From: Gaeumannomyces sp. JS-464
Taxonomy: Eukaryota > Ascomycota > Sordariomycetes > Magnaporthales > Magnaporthaceae
DNA length: 64,000 nt
Direction of reading: 5' to 3'
NCBI GenBank assembly: GCA_002197995.1
Contig: NGZR01000004.1
Coordinates: 682,001-746,000, forward strand
Each line of letters opens with the position of its first letter. The first letter of the stretch is position 1. Shown in pieces: positions 1 to 12,232 of this stretch. The position numbers were made by a program, and so were the translations under genes. The notes below the pieces were generated by a model. That model did no database searches. It saw nothing but the letters and a program-made list of their open reading frames with translations, and was not told where the DNA came from.

Positions 1-1698
1 GACAGAGGAGACCTGAGAAAGAGGCTCTGCGACGGCTCGAGACACTGAGAGCGAGCGGGAAGCGCACAGGGATGGGCGGTGTTTGACAGAGGCGGATGAA
101 GTGATGAGATTGAAGCGCGAAATTAGGGTCGACTTTGCGCATGAAGACAGCAAAAAAACAGTGAGCACGCGTTGCTTCTTTTTTTTTTTCCGCGGTTGTG
201 CGGGCAGCTTCCAGCCCACTCACCGTCCATGGCTGCTGATACACAATCCAGCACAATCATGGCACCTGCGCCAGCACTCGGCTAGCCAGGAGCCAGCCCC
301 GGCCTGGCCTCGTCGCCGCGTCTCGAAGATAAAAAGAGCGCGGGCAGGCTCGCAGGGATCTGCTCCTTTCATTCTGGCGTCCGAAAAGGGCCGGCGCGCT
401 GAGCAGCGGCGGCGAGTGGACGCCTCCTTTGCGAATGAGGCGGGTAAAACATGCTAAGTCCAAGTGTAGGTGGGTAAATTGAATCAAATGCATGCGTGGG
501 ACTTGTGTTGTGGGTAAAAAAAAAAGGTCAGCTGGGGCCACCGCAAGCAGAAAGGAGCGCAGAGGGGCCGCCCCCAATGTCTGCTGTGAGCCCGCCCCCT
601 CCTCTCGCCCTCTTCTTCTCCGTCTCTCAGGTGTTCCTCGAAGACGATGGATAATAGCTGCTGGGCTGCCTACTGCGGTCCCCCGCCTACGCATTTCGGT
701 TCACCGGGAGGTTGAAATTGTATCGTGGCACCACAGCCAAACCATCAAAGCCTTAAAATGGAGCACGCAATGCTCTCCACCTCGAGGTAACGGGGAGGAG
801 GGCTGGCCGGCGACGGAGGACGTCTCAAATCACCAGGGCCCTCTGATCCTGCACTTATCCTATGGCCCCTTGTGAATATGGTACGCCATCTGCTCCGTCC
901 AACAAAACATTGATGTTTCTGGGCAGGTTACAGGCGCCCCTCGGCCGCCCCCATGACGGGTGAATTGACCGCCGCAATCAAAGCTACGGGCGAGAACAAG
1001 ATCAATGGCGGTGATAGCAATAACACCAAGAAGCAAAAAGAACATGGATCAGAAGGAAAATACAGCGGGAGGCTTGCGGAAGCCCGCGGGAGCTTGCGAT
1101 CGGATCGCGCAGGTACCCAAACCTCAGCAACGATAGCAGCGTGACGTGACGACTCGGACCTGGGCGAATCAGCGACCAGCAGCCCATCCTTAGTGTGCAT
1201 CTTCTGCGGTCGTCACTTCGCTGCTACTGGCCCACTCCCCGCGCCCGCGCTGCAGAGGAAATGGGAACCTGGACGAGAGACAGGAGCTCACTGGGAGAAG
1301 ACGCGACTTGGCGTTTCCGCTTAGGCCAATCGGCCACCAAGCAGGCTATGTGCGAAGCTGGAGTGACAGCGACGATGAGGGTGGCGGGCGCCACAAGAAA
1401 AAAAAAAAGAGCAAGAAAAAAAAAAACGTCGCGTGCCAAGAGGTCCATGCAAACCTCAAGAGCAAGAGCCCTATGCGCACGCCACATGTCGGCAGGCAGA
1501 CAAGCCAGGTAACCCTTTGCACAAGCTGCGTGCTGATGTGGGGGGATGATGAGAACGAATGAGACCAATATCTGGCGGCTGCTATGTATCAAGGTATGCA
1601 CATATTGAATTTAGCGGCGGATGCGTCCACTGCCTGTCTGTCCGCCACGCCCGTCTCCCGCTGCCAAGGAAAGGGGAGGTTGCAGTGCCAAAGGGCAG

Positions 1699-1699
<1 letters not shown>

Positions 1700-1737
<38 letters not shown>
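1700..1737 (+). repeat. (CAG)n microsatellite, about 12 units
   Basis: An uninterrupted CAG run. It is open in all three plus frames (poly-Gln, poly-Ser, poly-Ala), which explains the overlapping short frames here. No flanking protein context supports translation of any of them. Confidence 0.95.
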
Positions 1738-1738
<1 letters not shown>

Positions 1739-2430
1739 GCAGCGATACCCATGGTTCCGCGGCGCTGAGCCTGCGTGTCCGGGTTAAAATCCCTTTCTCG
1801 ACCCTGAAACCCGGGTGGGTGGTTCGATGTTGGATGTGGGAAAAAGCCTGGGGTCAAGCAGCGCCCATTCTTTTTTTTTGCCGGGGGAACCCATGAGGCT
1901 CGCACGGCCGGATTAGGCATCCGGTCTGCGTGCCAAGGTGGTATTCGAGAGAGAGAGCATTCGCAATCGGCCGCCCTCTGTCAACCATGTGCTGCTGCTG
2001 GCTTGCTGAACCTGGAAAGCATAAAAAAGGTTGGTGGAGCGAGGCGCAGGTTGCTGCCCAAGTGGAAAAGCACATCCTTCAAAGGCCAGCCTCCCGATTC
2101 CGTCCGTGTTCTGTCTGTTCTTCCCTCCATTCTTCTCCACATCTGAGCCGCAGAAGCCTGGCCGGAGTGGCACGGAGCAACTGCGGCGTGCGGATCTGCT
2201 GTTGACATTGACTTTGTCCTCCCCGGCCGCCGAGACCCCGTTCTGTTCTCTTCTCTTCTGTTGAGCGTGGTTCTTGTTCTTTTTTTTCTTCCTTTTTTGT
2301 CTTGCTTCTGACTGGCTTTTCTCCCCTTCTAAGCCATGTTGCTTGTAAAAGTAGCATCGCAATCGCGCACGGCTGAGAACATCCGCGGGCTGGAGCGCGT
2401 CGTGTGAGAGTAACCCAATATCTAAGCAGC

Positions 2431-2460
2431 TACCTGCCTACCTACCTACCTACCTACCCA
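2431..2460 (+). repeat. (CCTA)n short tandem repeat
   Basis: Five to six near-perfect CCTA units. The same word recurs, often as AGGTAGGTACCT-like palindromes, across the GC-rich part of the window (near 4,708, 7,976, 9,144, 11,849 and 13,762). Confidence 0.85.
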
Positions 2461-4244
2461 CAGATCAACGGGTCGTTTGCCCTCGTCCAAATTTCCCAGG
2501 CTAGGTAACCTTCTCGGCCGTGAGGTCCACCTTGTTAGGCTTGGGTAAGAGGGCAGTCGTGCCATCCTTGCTGGATGCCGAGGAGGAAGAGAGTGAAGAA
2601 AATAGCAAAGAGGGGTGGGACGGGAAAACCACGGGCTAGTTCGTGGAGGAGTATTGCCAGTGCTTAGTGTGCCTAGGTATGGACCCATTTCGACCTGTAA
2701 ATGCAAGAGAGGGTGGTGCTGAATTCGGGGCATGGCATGGTGGCGAGCAGCGGTGACCCCCGTCGTTGCCTTTGCCATTATTTGTTTTCTTTCCTTGGCC
2801 AGCCCGTGGTTGACGGGGTGGATGGGGCCGCCGCAAATCCTCAGTCGCTGCCGACATTTCCGGTGATTGGCACGTCTACCCGACGGCTGCATGTCTACGG
2901 CGAAGGCCTGATGACCACGACGGACGGATTAAATCGTGCCAAGGATGTTGACGGACGGACCGGCCGACACGAGAAGTAAAAGCGACACCGAAACTGCTTC
3001 CCTCGCCCCGGGCGACCAGCGCGCGAAATGCAAAAATTCAGGTCTAATAAACGAATTATGATAAAAGTGAGAGGCCAAGGAAAATCTTGTCGGGGCCGGG
3101 GGGCGGTGGACTAAAGTGGCCAGGGGGGTTAAAGGAAAGACTCGCGCCGGACCAATACGAGGCCAGCCCACTCAGCCTTACCAAACTGTCGGGTCCAAAG
3201 TGGGCCCAGATTTACCAGGTACTTGAGCCTCAGCAGCCAGTCCGGGGCTTGCATTTGGCAGGGGGGTGTGGGGCCTCGAAATGGCCCGTTTTCGTGACAG
3301 GGCCCCTCTCCCCGCTATCAGGCTCCCTGACAACGGCAACGGCCATGGCTACCGTTCAGGCTCCCGAACGGTCCTGGCGTCCTGCAGCACAAACGCCGAC
3401 CCTCCCTCCACGCCCTCCCCCTCCCCTACCCCCCACTGCCCTGATCTTTCTTCGTTGTCAGTGTTTTTCTTTCTCCATTCCCCGCACATGGACCAGTCAG
3501 CTTACGCCGGGGAGGAGGACCTTGTCGTTTGCACACTAAAATAAGGCTTTTGCTGATTTTGTGCGTTGACAACGGGCGGCTCCACGGCGGGCCCTCCCCA
3601 CCGATTGTCTTCTTCCAGATTAACCGCGCGCCTGATTGCGGCAGGGCGATCAGCAAGCGAGCGGGCTACCGCCGAATGAAAGCAAAGCTGGGAGAATCGC
3701 ACCAAGATGCCCCGCAGAGATTATCGCCGCTGTCAGCCAGACTTGAAAATGGTGACGAGATAGGTGCCGAAGCCGCCACGCGCTTAGGGGAATAGACGCG
3801 CAAACGGACAGGTAGACGCTGGCTTAAGCGACCCGGGGCAGCCTGTCCTGTCCACTTCTGACAAATGACGTTCATCTCGTGGGCTTTTGTGGCATTGCGA
3901 AAGTTGGCTTGCTTTGAGCTTTTTCTTTTTCTTTTCTTCTTATTTGTTTTTCTTGCTCTCCTTACCCACCAAAATCTATATTCAGCTAGCTACAAGGCCG
4001 CTGCAGAGAGAAATCAAATCGCAGCCCTCCCTTAACCACCCAAGGATGGGCAGCCAATCTAGCAGCCCCATAGCAAGGGGTGGCCAAGCCCTCGAGTGGA
4101 ACATCACAAGTCCCGCGCATCGACGCCGCCACAGTCTGCACGCTTTCGGAGGCGGTGCAGAAACCCGTAGCGACAGTTTCACTGCTGCCGGTGACGGCGG
4201 GCGGAATGGCGCCGTATCCCGTGTCATGTTTTGCGTGTGTCTGC

Positions 4245-4248
4245 GTGT

Positions 4249-4300
<52 letters not shown>
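4245..4300 (+). repeat. (GT)n microsatellite
   Basis: About 25 GT dinucleotides with a few interruptions at the ends. It generates artificial Val/Cys and His/Thr frames on the two strands, including the 280-codon minus-strand frame that spans it. Confidence 0.95.
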
Positions 4301-5639
4301 GATATGGGCAAGTGCCTGGTTCCATTCAATATCCCCGCCCTTTCACCCTGTGCCGGCTGCGTTTCTCTCCTTGATTCGGCGGGACTGTTGGGAGAATGCG
4401 CGGGATAGGCGAGATGTGACGGGCCCCCCTCTTGAATAGGCTTGGCCGGCCGTCGTCGCCCACAGAGCTGCCTCTCCTCCAATTCCGTTGCGAAGACTGC
4501 CCGTTTTGCGACAGCGCAAGCGAGAAATGCGACGCTGGCTCTGCTGCATTCGGCCATTGAAAAGACGCGTCCAGGACCCAAAGGTACGGAGAGGGAGGGG
4601 GGCCGGGGGGTGTGAAAGGAGGCAAATTTCCTGTTTCTCAATCCTCGCCATGGGAGTTTCCTTGCCGTCTCCTCGGCGGGTCGCGAAAGCAGGCCTTCAT
4701 GCAACCCACCTAGGTACCACCCAGGTAGGCACCTCCGTTGCGGCGCCGCAGCGGCACAGCCTTGCCTCTTGCGTCCGGTTTGCCTGCCGCAGTCGGCCGG
4801 CCGCCCGGCCAGATATGCGACCACCTCTCTCTCGCTCCCTCTCCGCCGGGTATCCTCTTGCGCGGTACTTGTTTTCTGGTCTTGTTAGAAGACTCGGAGC
4901 CATTGATTGTCTGCAATATGCGGTGTTTCGGCGATGCTGCCTGACGCTGCAGACTGCGACGACGGCCTCCGATGCCTTTCTGGGTCTTGCCATGATAATT
5001 CATTGCGCAAGGCATGCAAACACATGGGCCAGCCGTGTAGACAGGCAGTAACATTGCATGCGCTCCACGCGATGGGGAAGAAAAAAGAAACCATGTAGTT
5101 TCTGGCATGAACTTGATTCGTGTCGACCGAGGATAGGCACGCTAAAAGCATCTACCAACGCCCGTCTCCTCCTGTTTAAGGTTTTGCCGATCTCAAAGGG
5201 TTGCAAAAGAAAATCCACCTAGCCTTAACAGTCGATTTGGTGAAGGAGAATGACGATGAGGAGGAGAGCGGATGGTGAGGGGGGCTCGGCGACCCCCGGG
5301 ATTTGAACTCTCTGCTCCCGTCTGCTGCGGCTTTCTCCCCTTTCCCTCCTCTCTTTCCATCCTTTTTTTACGTTTTGTTTTTGCCTTCCTCGCCCGGACC
5401 GGGGCAGGAAATGGAGGCACGGTGCGCTGGCGCAAATTGGCGCAAGGCGGGCGCCGCTATTCGCGTTTTAGGACATGCATCGAAGCGCCGACCCGAACTG
5501 TCGGGTCGGTCCACTGGCTCCCGTTGCTCGAAGCCCTGTCGGGGACCCACAGTTGTCCCCATCGGTGGTCTGAGCTGGCAAGGGCCCCGGCCCCCAACTG
5601 CCAATTATGCGATGGGGTGCGTGCTTGCTCTTTTCTCGA

Positions 5640-5775
5640 CTATTTATTTTATCGCTTTTTTATTTTATTTTATTTTTTTACCTGTTCTGCTTTCTTTTTC
5701 TTGCGTTTCGCTCGCTACCCAGCGATAGCAACACACATACCTTCCCTCCTTGTATGCGGCTCCCTCTGCCCGACG
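5640..5775 (+). promoter_or_regulatory. CT/T-rich tract before an ATG, possible gene leader
   Basis: A T-rich then CT-rich stretch runs into an ATG at 5,776. Pyrimidine-rich tracts just upstream of the start codon are common in filamentous fungal genes. The frame from 5,776 is 60 codons (first residues MPAFSSKQKDG), has no recognisable domain and lacks a convincing splice donor. The leader is therefore only a lead, and no CDS is called. Confidence 0.2.
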
Positions 5776-5957
5776 ATGCCGGCCTTTTCCTCCAAGCAGA
5801 AGGACGGACAGCCATCCGACAAGCGCCAAGGCTTGCAGAGCCGTCTTCGTCCCCTGCTGCCTCCCCCCCACTCGTTGCAATGCCTGGTCCGGCATACCCT
5901 GTCCGCCCCCCTCCTCCTACTTTGTTCACTTCTTCTGCAACTTTCATCTTCGTCATA

Positions 5958-5985
5958 GTGGTGGTGGTGGTGGTGGTGGTGGTGT
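5958..5985 (+). repeat. (GTG)n microsatellite
   Basis: About nine GTG units. It encodes a poly-Val run in one frame and poly-Thr on the other strand, both likely artefacts. Confidence 0.95.
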
Positions 5986-6776
5986 TACACGTAGTGCTAG
6001 CGTTGCCAGCTGCTGGTAGCCCACCCTCTTGTTTACCTCCTTGTCTGCGGCTTTTGGCCCCCTCCTTCTCATCCACCTCGTCGGGTGGACCGAAGATGAT
6101 CAAAGGACGCAGCCAAGGTCGTGATAGTGTCTGTTACCTGCGTGCCGGCATATCCAGGAAAGCTGCTGTGCCCTAGCCTGCCTGTCCAATCCATCCCGTT
6201 TCGTCCGACCGATGAACTCTAAGCAGCCAAGTAAACACTCCCCCTCCTGACGGACTCGTTAAGGAGAGAGCTTGTAACAAGACCCTCGCGTCTGTCTATG
6301 AATAATACCACATCAGGCCCGCCTGCCTAGCCTGCGTATGTGGCAATGCGGTTCTCGTCTCACGGCGGGTTGCGCTGTCCGCTGAACCCATCTTTACTGC
6401 TACGGCGTACGTCTTGCTGCAGCGGCGGGCAGCATTGCCTACACCGTATTTACCCATTTTTACACCCTGGCCTTGCCAAGTCGACGTCGCAGTTCGGCTT
6501 CGAGTCATCGAAATACAGCAGGCAGAGCAATGGCCGCCCGTTTTGTCCCGTGGGGCTCATCTTGCTTGGGCCTGCTGCTTTTGCTGCCTTGCTACGTAGT
6601 GCATATACCCTGGGCCTTCCCACCCGCTGGCCCATGGCGGTGCCGCAACACTGCATCACACGAGGCGCCCGTTTTGGACCTAGCGTACCCGACAGAATGG
6701 ATGAAGCGCCGGCGTGCGTCCGAAGGTGGGCGACCGGCCGCGATAGTCGGCCCATTCTTTTTTCCTTCGCGACCGA

Positions 6777-6822
6777 CGCCTGGGGCTGGGCTTGGGCTTG
6801 GGCTCGGGCTTTGGGCTTTTAG
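6777..6822 (+). repeat. GGGCTT-like imperfect tandem repeat
   Basis: About six degenerate GGGCTT/GGGCTC hexamers. The G-runs are regularly spaced, so the plus strand could in principle form a G-quadruplex; that is inference only. Confidence 0.7.
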
Positions 6823-7490
6823 GCTGGGGAGGGGGGCTGCAGAATGGGCCGGACGACGGGGCTCAACTGAGGGCCCTGTTGCAGACGTGAGACCTGGCAC
6901 CTCTTGGTCATGATTTGGAATGCGCGGTGCCAGTCTGTCGGGATTGGGGTTCACACCAGGCGGCAAACATGTGAGTCTGCCCTTGATGCGCCTTGTCTGC
7001 ACGCCTGATTTTCTCAGTGACCTGCCTGGGAGGGAACGTGTCTGCTACTGTGCAGTCAGAAGTGCCCAGGTCATGGCTTCCAGACCGGCCGTTCAAGTCT
7101 GCCTTTTCGAATCCTCAAGCATACACGGGCGCAATCTCTCATTCTATCAATCCTCATGCAAACAAACACATTACTGCTTTACCCCTCCCTGATTCGGGCT
7201 TTCTGGGGCTACCAATCCCGGTAGGTCGCTGGGTCATCACAGGTGACCACACCAGCGATGGACGCGGGCGGCTATGTGCACTCGACCCTCACACCAGTCT
7301 ACCCAGGCCACACACACGCACACAATAGGCGCGCCCAGAAGGGAAACCCCGAACTCCCTCTCCTTCTCCTCACTTCTGCCTAGCGCGCCAACAAAGGTGC
7401 CCGCGGCTGTTTCTCGCGATGTCTATGGACAGAGAGGCGCGCAGCAGCTGGCTTTAGCGCGCCAACGCACTGTTGCGTGCAGAGACAAGC

Positions 7491-7505
7491 GCCGCCGCCG
7501 CCGCC
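7491..7505 (+). repeat. (GCC)n short microsatellite
   Basis: Five GCC units in a locally GC-rich context. Confidence 0.8.
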
Positions 7506-9734
7506 CCGCTCAAGGAGACCCTCCTGCATTCCTGATCCTACTGGTGCTCTTGTTAGCTTCCGTCGGTAGCCTTGTAGCCAAGCTCTCTCCTTCTGGGCGT
7601 GCCGGTGGCGCGTGTGATGTCCCTGCCCGCTCTACCGTCTTGCAGGACGGGCAGATCGAAGAAGAAGAAAACGGCGCCATGTAACTATCACGCCCACTTG
7701 TATCCAGCTGGCTGATCCCTCCATCCTCCACGCCGGCTGACCCAGAGGGTGTTTTAAGGCCCCACGAGGGGCAGCAGGCAAGGGAGGGAGTGGGCGACAG
7801 GAGGCCCGGGTTGGACGGCGGACGATATTAATTGTCATGCGTCTGATCGATGTGAGCATTTCGTCACATAGCCAATGTACCCACACGCATCATCTCGTCG
7901 TCCCGTCCCAGAGCCCGCCAGAACCCGAGATGACTGTGGACGTGGCTCGAGTCACTGCAGGCCCCCGTCTGCCAAAGGTAGGTACTTGCAGTACCTGGTT
8001 CAGGTGTCCGTGAGTCCCCAGGCCCCGGCCCTTGAAGCTGACCAGGTCCCCCTCCTGGGCAACTCAGTTTCCTGTCTCCGTACCGACGAGCAAGGAAAAG
8101 GAAAACAGGACGGACACGGCGTCAAGGCAGCACGCGCACACACCACAGCCTGTTTCTCTTGAGAGTCTCCACAGCCAGCCACCCCGTGGTCCGTGACCCA
8201 ACATCGCTTTCGCCAAGCCTAATCTCGAGGTGTTGGGCTGACGAAACAGATTGCAGCCCAGAAAGATGGGTTGGGTGACGCCCGATGTTTCTAGGCAAAG
8301 CTGGCAGTAGACAGTATGAGGAAGAAGGGGCACAAAGAGATAACAGGGGAAGCGCCTTCTGGCCCGACAGGAGACTTATTCGATACTTTCCACTTCATTT
8401 CGGAAATTTACGTTGGGGTGAAAGAGATCGCTCCCGGTGGCGCAAGGCGAGCGTCCAGATTTCTGCTCGCGGGCCAGTGAGACGCAAGGGAGGCGTTGGT
8501 TGGGGCCGACCAGCCCCTGGCCTTTCATTCTTTTGTCTGCCTCCCCTTGCCCAGCCCAGGCCCAGCTTGTCCTCCTGATCTACCGTGTTCTGCCCTACAT
8601 TCCTCTCTTTCGCGCGCCGGTAATCTTGGTGTCGCTGCAGAGTCCCTTATTCCCTCCCCCTGGCATCCGTGCCCACCATGTCTTCGGCAAACGGCTCTTG
8701 TCGAGAAAGCAGGTTGCGCACCTGATTGGTGAGCAGCTTTGCAAACCCTACGAGGAAAGAGGCCTGTGCCGATCATGAAGCTCGGGCACACCTACTTGCT
8801 TCTCTTGCACGCACGGTTACGGCACGCTGAAGAAGTGCGGAATAGAACGGGAAAACGCGAACGAAGAAAGCAACAAGGCGCCCTTTGAAGTTTGATGAAA
8901 CGACCAAGTCTCACATGACCGCGATCCTCGGCGCGGAGGCGAACGAACGGTCCACCGGTCCACATGCCTTGGACACTCTGTCCCCTGTCCTTTCCCCCCG
9001 GCTCAGGAGACTTCTCGGCCGAAGTGTGCTATCATCTCAGGCACCCGGTAGAGCTGTGCTTCGTGAGCTTGGCCGTTGAAGTGTGTAAACTTCTACTTCG
9101 CCTGTGTCCAATCTCAGCCTAGTCTACATCTCAGCCCAGGCAAGGTAGGTACCTACTTCTGCCTGCCAACCCGCACTGCTGGAGCCGCTACTCAAGCAAT
9201 GGCAATGCGACAAGGATGGGCCTACGGGCGAGCGGGAAAGCCTGAACAGAGTTTGCAAAGGCAGATCAGGGGGGCCGAACGAAAACGGCCACGGAGGCGG
9301 CTAAGAGGTTGAGTCTCTTGGTTTGATTCTCCCACCCAGACCGATCTTGGCCTCTTGACGATGCAGTAGCTCGCGCGCAAGCGAGCGGAGGACAGTCATA
9401 GCCGCGGGCCAATGGCCATCCGCAAACAGGCAGCGCGGGTGATTCCAGCGTCCAGCCAGAAGGTTAGCCGGCGGCTCGTTCGTCTGCCAGGCAGGCGGGT
9501 GGTGGTAGCCCATCAGGGTCTGGACGGATGGACCGACACAAGTACCAGGCAGCATCCTACCCGCCCGCAGCACCAGCAGCAGTAGCAGCAGACTGGAGAC
9601 CTGGAGGTGGACACGGACAAGCAGCAGCAAGCTCCAGGCGCGTTACAGTAGTACCCGTCCAAAGGTTACGGGACTGTCATCACGTACGTAGGCATGTACC
9701 TCCACTGTGCAGCATGCCTGGCCTCCGAGGTCAG

Positions 9735-10075
9735 GGATCTTCCAATCACGCTGTACTTTTCCTCCTCTCCACCCTTCCCGTCCTGTCTTCACTACCGTTT
9801 TCCTTGCCTATCCCCAATCGTTTTCGTGCCTAGAGTTCTCACCCACCCACCCTCTTTCTTGCCCGCCCTACCCACACACACACAGCCACCTCGCTCCGTT
9901 CCCGTCGAGCCGGTGGCTCTTCCTGGCCCTCTCTCCTCCCGTCTCTCTCCTCTCTCCCGTCCCCAAGCACCACCCGGTGCACGTTCCGGTACCTACTGGA
10001 GACAATCCCTGATGACTCGTCCCCCGTCTCTCGCTATCCCCGCTCCCTGCCGACGGAAAAGGTAGGTGAAAAAAA
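9735..10075 (+). promoter_or_regulatory. Long pyrimidine-rich tract
   Basis: About 250 bases from 9,740 to 9,990 are dominated by C and T on the plus strand, with clustered CCTCTC and CCCACC words. Such tracts commonly mark fungal promoters or 5' leaders. No TATA element or clear start codon can be tied to it. It could serve a gene downstream, for example the ATG at 10,266, or be simple intergenic DNA. Confidence 0.2.
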
Positions 10076-10144
10076 ATGAGAGAGCAAGGAGGGTGCGGCC
10101 CACATGTTAAATTTTGCCGCTCGCATGCTATTTGCTTTTCCCCA

Positions 10145-10340
10145 GAGTCATTCCTACCCTCCTTTCTTCCCTCGTCTCCTCTCCGTTATCTCGAGCCGGG
10201 GAGAGAAAGAGAGAGAGAGGAAAAAAAAGGACTCTGCCGGCCGTTCACACATCTCGATCGTAGCCATGCCTTCGTCCTGTACCTGCAAGGTGAGCTACGC
10301 TAGTCTGTCGCCGCCATGCAGGACTCGGGGAGCTTGCTGA
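10145..10340 (+). other. Candidate leader and tiny Cys-containing reading frame
   Basis: A CT-rich then GA-rich leader runs into an ATG at 10,266 in a favourable context (gtagccATGcc). The frame is 24 codons and holds four cysteines (MPSSCTCK at the start). Alternatively, a splice donor gtgagc at 10,290 follows eight codons. Either a small Cys-rich peptide or the first exon of a spliced gene is possible. I do not recognise it, and no downstream exon could be confirmed. Confidence 0.15.
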
Positions 10341-12204
10341 AGGGATTCGATTGTTTAGTTTCGGCACCTGCTCGAGCGTGTCGAGCACATCTTCTCTGTT
10401 CTGGGCTGGAAAACCCTTGCATCGTGCATGCCGCGTAGGGCTAAGCCATGGCAGCCTATCTATGGTCAGGGAATGAAAGGTGTGGGCGCACACTCTCTCT
10501 AACGAGTGAGTGTGCGTGCGTGTGTGTGTGTGATGGTGGTGGTGTGTACCCTCGCCCGGGTGTCGAATCAGGCACACATTTTTTCTGAACGGCGCGATAA
10601 TTCCGAACTGCAGTATGGCTGGCTGGGGGGAGGGACGGACGGGCATGCGTGTGGAGGAGGCACTGCCTTCAGAGCCCAGAACCTCCCTACCCCCTGCGCC
10701 TCTCCCGGCAGCCCAGAGTTTCCATAGCCGGGTCACCGACCACACCGCAATGTCCACGTTGCATATCTCATCATGGGGAGGGGGCTTCCCAAGCCACTGG
10801 CGATGCACTCAACAGTGTTCTACCGCTGCTTCGTGTCGCAAAAAAAGGACAGAAGTGGGATAGTGAGCCAATGCAGACGACTAAGGCGCTGATCATGGAA
10901 CATGGAGGAGGACCTGAGCTAGTGGTGGAACGAGGACCGTGTTCCCTCTTTGCTCTCTGCCTGCCAGAAAGTACGGTGGGGACGCAAGCGCAGAGCGCCA
11001 GATACGTCCGTAAGATCTGTCGAGGCGAGCTCCAGGGGCAGTAGGAAGGGGGAAAACGGTCGAGACTGGGCACCGGCACGAAGCCCGTGCCTGCATTAGG
11101 CGGAGATGAGACGATGGCTTGCCTTTTTGGACAGTGGGAAACGGGGCGGGACCCCAGAGCTAGCACCGCCCCGTCTTGATTCGCTCGGGGAGAGCCAAGC
11201 AGCCCGGAAAGCCCGCAACAATGGCCGCTGGCTGGCCTTTGTCAGAAGCATCCACATATCGTCGGGGATCAGGGGACTGCCGGCGAGCGGGCGGGCGGCT
11301 GCGGCACGACACTGAGTGGTGCTGGCCGCCGCCACAAAAAAAAACAAGAGGAGACACCTGTGTACACTGGCCCCGAGAAGGGCCAACCGCAGTCGAGATC
11401 ACACGCCCGCCGCCGCGGCTTGATGGGGAAGAAACGGAATGGTGTGCCGAACAAGCGCCTCCTGATGCCACGTCTCGTCTCTTGGAGGGAGTGAGGGAAC
11501 GCCTTCTGGTTGGACGAGCCAGAGGCAACAGGCGCCATGCGGAACAGCCACACCGTTCAGATTAGCCGCTGCTGCGACGATAGACGCGAGAGTGGCGACA
11601 TTCTACACGGCAGGCAGGACCATTCTGGTGGTCGGGAGTATCCCAGCGACTGTTACCTGCACCTGCACGCGAGCAGCTATCGCCAGCATGGTCGGGTACT
11701 GTACACTACGTGGTGGTGATGATGGTGGGCATTGTGTCCACGTCCCCGGCGTGACGCGCCGTGGTGGATTATTGAAAAAAAAAAATAGACGGGAGCAGCA
11801 TTGACCGCAAGCATGGATGGCCCTCACTCAACATGCCCCTGCTGACTACCTAGGTAATGATATGATAGGCAGGCTCGGTCTTGGGCATCGACTCCAGGCC
11901 ACAGGTCGGTCCACCCAGAGCCGGGACAGGGCCTAGGCGGGCAGGGGCCGGGCTGGTCTACCGAGTGCCCGTCAGGAGTGTGTGAGTATGTCTGTTTGCG
12001 ATGTTGGCTGTTGGTCAATGGACGGGATCTAGATTTTGATGAAAGTGATTTCCAATACCGGGAGCCTGTGCCATCGTCAGGCAGCCGTGCGGCAAAGCCA
12101 AGACAGCAGCAAGCTATTTCTCGAAACGGCTGGCCCTCAGGGGCTCCAGGCCACCGCCCTACATTCACGATTCGAAACGCGTGACAGGAATCGACGCCAA
12201 GTGT

Positions 12205-12232
12205 AAAAAAAAAATAAAAAAAAATAAAAAAG
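12205..12232 (+). repeat. A-rich tract
   Basis: Three runs of nine, nine and six A separated by single T residues. It could be an old poly-A tail of a non-LTR insertion or a nucleosome-excluding tract. No flanking duplication was found. Confidence 0.8.

Larger units (their letters stand above)
1..5639. other. GC-rich region without a supportable gene
   Basis: This stretch is GC-rich and unmutated by RIP: TGA and TCA are frequent. Reading frames on both strands are short, overlap one another, have low-complexity or Arg/Pro/Ser-rich translations and show no family motif I recognise. It holds homopolymer A and T runs, a CAG run, a CCTA run and a long GT run (listed separately). It may be intergenic DNA, long untranslated leaders or short-exon genes that cannot be assembled by eye. 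Nothing here is called as coding. Confidence 0.6.
5776..9734. other. GC-rich region without a supportable gene
   Basis: No convincing coding sequence on either strand. Frames are under about 160 codons, overlap on both strands and have low-complexity translations. It contains the GTG, GGGCTT and CCG repeats listed separately, and several copies of the AGGTAGGTACCT-type palindrome. Confidence 0.55.

Noticed and set aside
3982..4824. 280-codon minus-strand open frame, the longest in the window
   Set aside because: It runs through a GT microsatellite (poly-Thr/His), is overlapped by other frames on both strands, and shows no domain; it looks like a GC-rich shadow.
5281..5335. Possible minus-strand tRNA (word gttcaaatccc)
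   Set aside because: The T-stem does not pair and no acceptor stem or A-box fits.
5272..5958. 228-codon plus-strand frame
   Set aside because: Poly-Leu/Phe/Ser composition derives from CT-rich DNA; only its last part follows a plausible leader, and no domain is present.
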